Shown: positions 55,800 through 64,000 of the stretch, in pieces
Numbering within the stretch: the stretch's first letter is position 1
Layout: each line of letters begins with the position of its first letter
NCBI RefSeq assembly: GCF_032854445.1
Contig: NC_088304.1
Location: 3,718,001-3,782,000, forward strand
DNA length: 64,000 nt
Origin: Liolophura sinensis
Taxonomy: Eukaryota > Mollusca > Polyplacophora > Chitonida > Chitonidae
Direction of reading: 5' to 3'
Position numbers and translations under genes: made by a program
Notes under the pieces: model-generated
Told to the model about the DNA's origin: nothing
What the model saw: the letters and a program-made list of their open reading frames with translations, nothing else
Databases searched by the model: none

Positions 55800-58090
55800 T
55801 CATACCCAGGGTCATGAAGTTGTCTTAGACTTTCGTCAGACAGTCCACTGCGCTAAAATTTGGATTCACCTGAAGGATTTTATCGTATAAGACTAAGGTT
55901 GTCTTAGACTTTCATGACAAAATGAAAATTAGCGTTTAAGTTTAAATGAAAGTTCCGGACAAATACCACAAGTTAAGAGTAGCCTATAACTGTTTTAGGT
56001 TTGAGACAGCTTGGAGATTCTGACACCGGAGCACCATGGCGGTAACACAGGCTTTTTTGTTAAGGTATAGTGACACAGATGTATCATCACTCGAGCTGAT
56101 GTGACATTTTCTTTTGCTGATTTAGTTTCAGGGTAAAACAGTTCGATGACTAAGCATCATCTCATTAGGCGTCTCGAAACGCCACGCACGCTCTTTTCAC
56201 AGTAAGAAAGACACTTTGTCATCCGCAGCCATATTTAGACATCTTTGACGACGTCCCCATCTTTGACGACATTCCCACTGCCTTTCCGACAGACTAAACA
56301 TCAAAGCTCGTGTTTATGTCTTTCAGAAGACGTTTCATACAAGGTGCGTATTCTATCACAGGCGTTATTGCCATCAGTTTGCTTTACCTGGAAGGTTAAC
56401 GCTGGCCGATTCTTTGTGCAGTTTTTCCATTCTGTTGCAGACGACACCTGAAAGCCACGTGACGTACCAATTTCCTCTGCTAACGGATGTCCGATGTTCT
56501 TTTTACGCGAATACAAAAGTTTCCTCATTCTCAGTCTTGCCTAAAGGTTCTGTCCGGTATGATAACCGCAGACATTTTATCTCTGTAATATATTTTCCTT
56601 AATGAAGCTGCTAAAAGTATCACGAGAACATCAAAGTGCTGCTGGAAAGGCGTCCTTTTTAAGGTCAATATTAACGGCATGGATGTTCTCAGAGTTTAGT
56701 TTCATGGCTTATACTTGTCTGCAATATTCTGCAAGCGTGGAAATAAACTAAAGGACAACGGTAGTTTGCCACATGCGAATGGTTTGGTTCAGTGCAAAAC
56801 TGAATTTATATGACATTGTAACTACATTTTTAAAATTTTAGAAGATGGGAAATTTGCCATTCATGCCTTGCGGCGATTTAAAACTTATTTCCAGACTTAT
56901 TCAGTGTTTGCAGATCGTAATGTAGATTAAGTTATGTCTTGCGTGGAAAAAGTCTTTAATTATCTTTTTCTCGTATAATCAAACAGCGCAAAGGCTGGGT
57001 TCTAACTACGACGTCATTGCTCTTTAAATAGTGGCTTCGTGCATAAATGATTTAAGTATTGCAGTGTGGAACTCGAGTGAAATTCTTTCTGGAGAAGCCG
57101 TTGACCTTTCTTGCAAATAACAGTCGTTGTATACAGTGTATTTGTTATAATATACAGCTGAATATAGCCCAGTATATAGTCTTGGCAACTGTACAGCAGT
57201 ATAGTAAACTTGATACTGAGATTAGCTTAACGACAAAATTAACTGTAATAGAAACATTTATTCTCTTGTTAAGCGAGAAGCACCAGACTTTGTCCAAACA
57301 ACACAGTAGATTTCATTTTTACATTTTACTGTACCTAAGTTGACATTGCTCTGACGACTTCATAATTCTATTATCTGTACTGTTGCACGGTATTTTCTCG
57401 GTTTGTTGATAATAGCCCACAAATAATCAATCTCCAACAAACCGTTATCATTCCGTTATGCTAAGCAAACTGACTGCTTTTTTTGTCCCAGGATTTGCAT
57501 GAAATTCAGTCTTTCTGCACGTCTCTCCAGTTCTGTATACAGGTTTCAATAATGGCTTTCCGCAGTCCGGATCGCTATTCCCAGAAAGTATCGTAAGTTG
57601 ACTGTAACCACGACGGTAATACATATCTATACCATGTGCATTTGCTATAGTATAGTTACAACATAAACTTAGCCTACAAAAACTTCTCTCTTTAAAATGT
57701 GTCGCCACGTATGGTAACCTCAACCTTTTCACATGTAAAAGATTTACGCACCTTTTGAAATTTGATTTTGGAGACAAAACTACATTAGTTGGATTGGCCA
57801 ATTTTATCAGTTCACACAGAACTATACCCTCAGAATATGCTTGAATAAACGCCTGGCAAACATGTGCTTAATGTATGTGATTGGTTTCGGGGAAAGAGTC
57901 AAGAACGTCAAGTTTTTTTTAATGGCATCCTATATTTAACACCAAGTGCAGACGAACCGATTAACAATTAGCGACCCATGTGCATATATAACTTCGGGTC
58001 AAATTGAGGTATCACGCTAAATTTGTGCTGTTTGGGTAGCTCAGAGAGAATTTCCACACGATTTTGGTGGCAGGGCCTTAAACATATACA
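55800..58090. other. Intergenic, no gene recognised
   Basis: Short frames only. An imperfect internal duplication (GTTGTCTTAGACTTTCGTCA near 55818 and GTTGTCTTAGACTTTCATGA near 55900) is the only structure I noticed. Minus frames at 57448-57801 have no recognisable domain. Confidence 0.45.
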
Positions 58091-58094
58091 GTTA

Positions 58095-58266
58095 GATTTC
58101 GTATTTATTTCACTTACGCTACAGAGCCCAGCATTATGCTGAGAGGAATCCAAAATGTGCCCAGTGGGATACCAAAGGTCTTCCTCACGTACGACCAGAA
58201 AGGAAGCCAAACACGAGCAGCCATGGAACTGCGCTAACTCGCCAACACACTCGGTCACTGAGGCCC
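58095..58266 (-). mobile_element. SINE family A, diverged copy
   Basis: The minus strand starts GGGGCCTCAGTGACCGAGTG and runs to AGCATAATGCTGGGCTCTGT and GTAAGTGAAATAAATAC. It is strongly diverged, so older than the copies at 42.6 and 53.4 kb. Confidence 0.8.
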
Positions 58267-60177
58267 CGTGATCTTAGCTGGCCTGTTTATGTATAATCCC
58301 ACTTATGGTAAAAAGAGAACATATTAAACGCGTTTTGTCGCCATAAGAATTCCAGTAAACGGTTTGATTTGAGGGGAGTGCATAAGATGACATGTGATAC
58401 CGTTATCTCATGTCCTTAGTTATTTGTTTAATGTTATATATCTGTAGACGTGATAAGGTCGTATATACATGTATGTTGACCAAAGCGCTCTTTTCCTCAG
58501 ATCTCCCACTGAAGTCATCCTTAGAACCGGTTAGATGAACAAGGTGTGAGGGCGGTGAGCATCAAAGGGAGCACGAAACTCAGGTGTGCTAAATGAAAGG
58601 GTATTAGGGTAGGGTGGTTTACAGGTAAAGTACCGGGGACAAGTGTAACTGATCCCGTCTATGTCAACGCGCGATAAAAGCCTGAACGTGTCGAGCGGAT
58701 CTCAAAAAGCCACGACTTAAGGCCCCCGCCAACGGCTAAACCAACATCAACACGACTGAGATGTTGACGGTAGAAAGTCATTATAAGGACCAGACATACG
58801 AAACTATGGTGTAGGTCAAACCCCAGGGATTTGTTCACAGGTGGATTAAGGCCCTGTCTGGAATAAGAGACTAAAAACCCACAACCACCAACGCAGTTTT
58901 GGTTTCCGCCAATCTTCAAACAACCAGTTTTAATCTGACTCCTGTTAGCTTTCCATAATGGACAATGTTAACGTTTAATGCTCTTACTCAGTCCCAAACA
59001 TTCCATGGACAATAACCCTTGGAGCGTACTTTGTCCATCCTTTGAGAAAATTATCATAAATATCTTGACACTGGTTGACCGTCAAAATCTTACCGCAGGG
59101 ACTGTTGATCCACAAGGAGAATCCTGGTTTATGCAGACATGCAAAGACTTTGGCGTAGAAATTAAACTGCCAGATCAGTGATGACAGTGTGGTAGTTGGC
59201 CCACGATCACATGATGTAACATCCGAATCCCGGTCTCTTGTCAGTTTAACCCAGTGATTTCTGTCCATTGATGTTTGGTGCTGATTTCTTATTTGTCATG
59301 AAGTGTAACTAATTCGTCGCGCAGCAACTGACGATTGCTGTGAGTAATTTCAAACCTTTGGAAGCCATTTTGGTAGTATCTCAGATTTATTGGAAACTTC
59401 TCGGCTACGTGTCAGTTTCTGCAGATCATGCTGTAAAATGTAAATCAATATTTAACATGTTCGCCTGATTGTTTTATCGCAAGAGCGAGTTTCATTTTAT
59501 TAAACTATCGTTGACCTCTACGTTGAGTAAATGAATCTTATTCAAAACATGTCCAGGCAGCGGTTCTTACAGACTTTTCCAAACCTTTTCTGTTTTTGTT
59601 GACAGAGAAACGCGTACCTTGCTCGTGGATAATGGGCGCGAGCGTCAAGGCGTCGATACCGGAATCTTCCAATATCCGGCGTGACGTTTTCACAAACATA
59701 GGGGGCGCCCCGTAGCGTTGTCTCATTTAACGCCTTTTGTTGTTTGGGCCAAATTGTTACAGAATCGGGTCTCTATTGGCCTGTTTTCTTTTCCACGCCC
59801 GTCGAGACGCCTGTGTTGACAGAAAATTCCTTACATTAACCCTTTGAATTCCGCAGTATGACAAAGTTTACCAGAGAGAGCTTCTTATACAGAAGCAAAC
59901 CAAAAGCAGCGACAACATGCAGAGGGATGCTTGGTCGTGCCATTACGAAGGTGACAGACAGAGACTATACTTTCAAAGTTTAATAACAAATTGTGGATAA
60001 TGGCCGTTAACATGAACAGTTTAGCTTATTAAGCATTCGATAGGTATTCCTCTTTTCTCCGCATTCCTGGTTAGACATATTTGTTAGAAAGCAGTTGGTT
60101 TGAAACCTTCATCAACATTTCGTTTTCGGGTATGGATTTTATCTCCAATAAATTGTCTAGTAAAACACTAGATTTAA

Positions 60178-60240
60178 TTATTTATTTATTTGGATTGTTG
60201 TTTAACACCCCTCTCAAGTTTTCACTGATAAGTATATAAG
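60178..60240 (-). mobile_element. SINE family A, 3'-tail fragment
   Basis: ATTATTTATTTATTTGGATT then GTTGTTTAACACCCCTCTCA resembles the inverted 3' end of family A. It sits tail-outward just before the + copy at 60274. Confidence 0.5.
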
Positions 60241-60273
60241 TTTTATAACGTGTCACGTGTAGATATAAACACC

Positions 60274-60520
60274 ATGGCCGAGGTGGTTAGAGCGCCAGCA
60301 CGGAGCAATGACCCAGGATCTTCTCATCAATATGGCCGTTGTGACTTAAAGCCCAGCCCACGCTGTCTTCCTTTCTTGCCGTACATGGAAAGGTTTGTCA
60401 GCAACCTGCGGATGATCGTGGGTTTTCGCCTGGCTTTGCCACCATAATGCTGGCCGTCGTCGTATAAGTGAAATAATCTTGAGTACGGCGTCAAACACAC
60501 CAATCAAATAAGCGAATAAA
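60274..60520 (+). mobile_element. SINE family A, full-length diverged copy
   Basis: The head CATGGCCGAGGTGGTTAGAG, a body with GACCCAGGATCTTCTCATCA, GCAACCTGCGGATGATCGTG, and the 3' end GTGAAATAATCTTGAGTACG with CGTCAAACACACCAATCAAA. No clear target-site duplication remains. Confidence 0.87.
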
Positions 60521-60594
60521 TCTTGTCGCCATATTGCCCACTGATAAAGCTGGGGAATTTACAAATTGCCCGTCCAAGGCCGGGATTGAGACCG

Positions 60595-60790
60595 GGACTG
60601 TCGTCGCTGATCTGGTGTTACTCTCTGTACTGTACGTCTATCCCACTGTCGTCGTACTGTGGGATAGTACTTTCATACTGTAGTCGCTGCTCTGGTTTTA
60701 CTCTCTATGTTGTACGTCTGTCACAGTGTCGTCGCTAGTCTGGTTTTATTCTCTATGCTGTACGTCTGTCATACTGTCGTCGATAACCCT
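60595..60790. repeat. Degenerate repeat of about 50 bp, roughly four copies
   Basis: CTGTCGTCGCT.ATCTGGT and TACTCTCTGTACTGTACGTC recur with variation. Confidence 0.8.
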
Positions 60791-60917
60791 CGGACCCTCG
60801 ATAACCCGTTTGCTGAGCGAACGTTCTAAAGACTAAACACCTGCCGAGTGGTTGGAAAATTGATTATTTACAGTACATAAGAGTAACTGATTAGTTGATG
60901 GACTGATTGATTGATTG

Positions 60918-61140
60918 ATTGAATAGCACCTAACGCTGTGCTAAAGAACTTTCCATTTATATGACGGCTGGTTTATCGGTGGAGACAACCGAAGTGCCAG
61001 GGTTAAACCACCGACCTTTGGCAGTTACCTGACAAGTCTCTTGACTTAAAGTCGCAGCTGAATTCGAACATGCGACCTTAATGGTCAAGGGCATGGCAGG
61101 TGCAGCCAGCCAGCGCTTTAACAATTTGAGCCACCTCGTT
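60918..61140 (-). mobile_element. SINE family C, near full-length copy
   Basis: On the minus strand it starts ACGAGGTGGCTCAAATTGTT, has a B box in GTCGCATGTTCGAATTCAGC, then GACTTGTCAGGTAACTGCCA, GGTGGTTTAACCCTGGCACT and TCATATAAATGGAAAGTTCT, ending in a (GATT)n-like tail at 60900-60930. It is the best family C copy in the window. Confidence 0.78.
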
Positions 61141-61329
61141 TATAAGAGAAAAAGGTGTGTGGCATAGAACGGGTTAACTACCCAGCTAAGGGATGGTGCC
61201 CTGCTTCCACTCTAACGTGAATGGCCACATCCGGCGGTCTAAGACTCAGTTGTTTTCTAGCGTTAACTGATCTACCACTGAAATAAAATCTTCTTTCCGG
61301 TAACTCGCTAAAGGCAACATTCTTCGCGT

Positions 61330-61830
61330 TACTGTATTATACTGTACGCTTGTTTGCTGACTTTACACAGACAGTCTGCCGCGAAATTAACATTTGCCGA
61401 GAACAAAGCCAGCCACGGTGCGGGTCGGGTGCCGTCTGAAACCATTTCGATACCTTCAAAGGGCGATAATCAACTCTTGGCCTCATCTGGGTCAACAAAC
61501 CACTCACCCACGTGATGAAGATTGACAGAAATCGACATCGAGCTATGGCCGATGTCTGGCAAAATTTGATCCGCCACTGCGCATTGCCGCGGGGCAAGAT
61601 GGCCGCCGAATGTGAGAGTCTTGTCCCAAAGTCGCTATCATGGCGCCGTCGGGAATTCAAGCGCTGGTGGCATCACAAACAAGGCCTGACAATTTATCAC
61701 CAACACTGCAGAGGAAGTGAATTAGGAAATGCGTACAGGCTCTTCATCTTTCGACTCTCGGCTCACGAGCTTCCATTCGTTTATAGAGTCCACCCCCTGT
61801 GGCGTGTGGTTACACGCTAGCTTACTCACG
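61330..61830. promoter_or_regulatory. GC-rich block with a YY1-like motif, candidate promoter or enhancer
   Basis: It contains AAGATGGCCGCC at 61596-61607, close to the YY1 consensus, which in animals often overlaps a start codon. The ATG in it (61599) has a strong context and opens 73 codons to 61820, starting MAAECESLVPKSL, with a possible GT donor at 61611. No domain is recognised, so I do not call a gene. Confidence 0.25.
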
Positions 61831-62379
61831 AGATCTCTGTTTTATTGCCTGTCTAACGTTAACATTGTGGATCATACTCTAATCGTCCAGGACCACTCAT
61901 CGCTTTGATTATAGGCTGGCTTTTTGTAGCCCTTTGTGGTATCGCTTAAGTTGCAATAAAGAGACACAAAAACATCAGATTATAGGCCAAGGCACATATT
62001 CAAGACCGATTTCACTGAAAGAAACTCGACTGAACTAGTATCTATATTTTTGATTGTTCTCACCAATGTTCCACTTGTTCGAAAAGTGAACAAGGAAAAA
62101 GTGAAGGAAACCGAACAGTCCGGAGTTCTTCTGACCTACTGCCTCCAACATATCACAGCGAATGATGGATTCGACTCTGCCACCTTTTGGGTCACAAAAT
62201 TATTGTAACAGTCTAAAGTGGTACATTTTACTTCTTTTACTCTTGACGGTTTCAGTATAATTCAAGTATGTGAAGTACCACTAAGAATACGACTATACTG
62301 ATATCATACTGTTACAAGGCGACACTATCGTGAAATAACCAAAGCACCACCATATTTTTCAATCGGATATCACTCCGAA

Positions 62380-62920
62380 TCACTCTTTCTTAGGGTTTCT
62401 GCAATGAATATAATGCTCTTGTAAGTAAATATAAACAGTGTCCAGAATCTCTGACACCATGCTATAGTGTCTAATTTCGCTTAACCCGATTTAAGGGATA
62501 GTATATAGGTCGTGTTAAATTAGTCTGCCAATTTGGGTAAATGAACAGCTTCTATCAAGTCACAGCTGAGATCCGTATTTTGATAATCGGGAGCTTATAA
62601 ACTAGTATGTTACCTATTCGGAAACTGATTTCATTTATTAGCCAATAGAACATTTCTTTCATCTTTTCAACATCGTTGAATCCTGATGACTGCTTCTCTT
62701 TGCGTGAATTCGTCGTGTACTTCGTGTACTTTAACTACTTTCGTGCCTCTTGATTGTTTATGTTGAACGTTGTTTTTGGAATTTACCGTGCGATTATTGA
62801 CCTGTAATGTCCATTTTGGTTGATAGCTGGAATACGAATGTATTCCGCCTACATCCGTGCATCTTGATTGTTGATAGCTAGGATGCGAATGTCTGTTTTG
62901 GCGCCTACATCTGTATACGA
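62380..62920 (+). repeat. Dispersed repeat, family D copy 3
   Basis: This is the longest shared span with the copy at 39890-40400, beginning near GCAATGAATATAATGCTCTT and running through GTGTCTAATTTCGCTTAACC, GAGATCCGTATTTTGATAAT, GATGACTGCTTCTCTTTGCG and ATACGAATGTATTCCGCC. Its 3' part (62820-62970) carries an additional short direct repetition (ACGAATGTCTGTTTTGGCGC). Confidence 0.78.
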
Positions 62921-63019
62921 ATGTCTGTTTTGGCGCCTACATCCGAGCATCTTGATTGTTGTTTGACGCCACTCAAGATTTTCTTTGCTCTAACGATGGT
63001 GGTCATTTTTAAATTTGGA

Positions 63020-64000
63020 AGAAAACATGGAGTAGTACAATCCGATTATTGGCAAGTTCCTTAAGAACAGCCCCATCTGTGACGTACACATATGCCTAGC
63101 ATATTGGTGGAAGTGTTCTTCACCGGACGTTAGACTGTAAAAACGGTCACGGTAGGATCGTAGATCATATATATATTGCCACCAATACCCAGGTGAGAAC
63201 AGCGAGAATCGGCTCCCCTGTCCAAGGCTGGGTTTGAACTCCCATTCGTGCGTCCTAGTAATTAAAAGGGTAGCACCTTTACCTTAGTACGCCGCTTTGC
63301 AATGATAGTTAGTTAAGCCCTATACATATTATCGATACTGTTAATCTATTTTAGCATGTGACAGTCTTCACTTTGCTTTGTCATTAGTGGTCAAAATGAA
63401 GCCAGATTGTCGGACAAAGTCCGTTGCGAGAAAACCCACATATACGGGTATATGTTTGGATGCAGTTGTCGCCATATGCCTGTATTTGTATCGCCCACGG
63501 CAATTAGAAATAATCATATACTGATTAAGGTGCAGCTGCGTTGTACCTTTATAAGGCCCCCTACCTCAAGGATAACTCACACCCCACCGACATCACAATA
63601 CCCCACCCCGGGGAGTTAGTGTTAGTGTTTTGCCAGCATGAGAACTGCTGTTACACATGGTTTACCTGATGGAACAACTCAGTATACAGAAAAGGATTGA
63701 TAGTCTCGTGGATATGCAAATATTAACTGTTTGTTTGTTTGTTTGAACTACACGTGTCCACCAAGACAACATATCTTTTATTGTTGTGGCAAAGAAAATC
63801 AACAATCGGACTCTCAGTAGAAATTAACCCCGTCAGTGTTGATGACAGGTTTCATTTCAGTCCGAATTTTAAACTGAATACGGTGAGCGTCGCCTTCTGC
63901 TTTCCTGGTGGTAAGTTATGCTAGCGAACCTACCCATTTTCTTTGTTTTCATGTTACTGTTTGTTGAATGTGCATGATGATAGCCTGTGCAGCATCTATT
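63020..64000. other. Intergenic end of window, no gene recognised
   Basis: A tRNA-like inverted segment (63180-63300, TGGGTTTGAACTCCCA-type B box) may be a decayed SINE. A frame ending at a good donor (GTG|GTAAGT, 63909-63915) is noted but shows no recognisable domain. Confidence 0.4.

Noticed and set aside
57448-57801. 117-codon minus-strand frame
   Set aside because: No recognisable domain, no splice context and composition like the flanks.
58978-59181. 67-codon frame containing WFMQTCKDFGVEIKLPD
   Set aside because: Looked protein-like at first, but I could not match it to a family and the opposite strand is open over the same stretch.
63739-63924. Frame ending at a good splice donor (GTG|GTAAGT)
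   Set aside because: No acceptor that defines the exon and no recognisable domain; recorded only as a note for the window end.
34114-64000. A linked second T-box gene (Tbx4/5 is next to Tbx2/3 in many animals)
   Set aside because: I searched the translated frames for T-box motifs such as [14 protein letters not shown] and NPFAKGFR and found none in this part.

Overview
This looks like a window of an animal nuclear genome, most probably from a lophotrochozoan (a mollusc or close relative). The evidence is one intron-rich gene with GT-AG splice sites, AT-rich introns and flanks, many minisatellites, and several families of tRNA-derived SINEs. One of those SINE families has an 'ACGCCGTACTCAAGAATATTTC'-type 3' end that I associate with molluscan sequence from memory. 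The species cannot be read from the window.

The only protein-coding gene I can support is a complete Tbx2/3-type T-box transcription factor on the + strand. Six coding exons lie between 686 and 23600: 686-1014, 12106-12373, 17485-17631, 18346-18422, 20516-20682 and 22561-23600. They join in frame into a 675-residue protein. It has a short conserved N-terminal motif, a full T-box at about residues 86-274, an acidic stretch, a Ser/Pro-rich C-terminal half and a C-terminal ELKSIERLLNGLE motif. The first 685 bases hold a CpG-rich stretch with a CCAAT box, a TATA-like run and a short upstream ORF. Intron 1 (11.1 kb) carries a cluster of T-box half-sites near 4.9-5.2 kb and a 31-bp minisatellite at 8.7-10.0 kb. 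Intron 5 ends in a tandem NAGNAG acceptor shortly after a long (AT)n tract.

From 23.6 to 26.9 kb lies the 3' flank, probably including the 3' UTR. It has several AATAAA signals, an 11-base G run and a 108-bp repeat that keeps a codon phase. Two inverted copies of a ~640-bp segment (26621-27252 and 33471-34113) enclose a 6.2-kb AT-rich spacer. That spacer contains an (AT)n tract and a compact palindromic tandem repeat.

From 34 to 64 kb I recognise no gene. The region is a mosaic of minisatellites, three SINE families (A, B, C), two TA-flanked MITE-like elements (one nested in other palindromes), a three-copy dispersed repeat (family D), and several non-repetitive, GC-richer blocks that are candidates for cis-regulation of the T-box gene or a neighbour. 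Some SINE copies have exact target-site duplications, so they are relatively recent. No autonomous transposase or reverse transcriptase was recognised. I did not find a clearly new multi-gene system. The observations most worth testing are the intronic T-box-site cluster, the inverted duplication at the 3' side of the gene, the NAGNAG acceptor and repeat family D.
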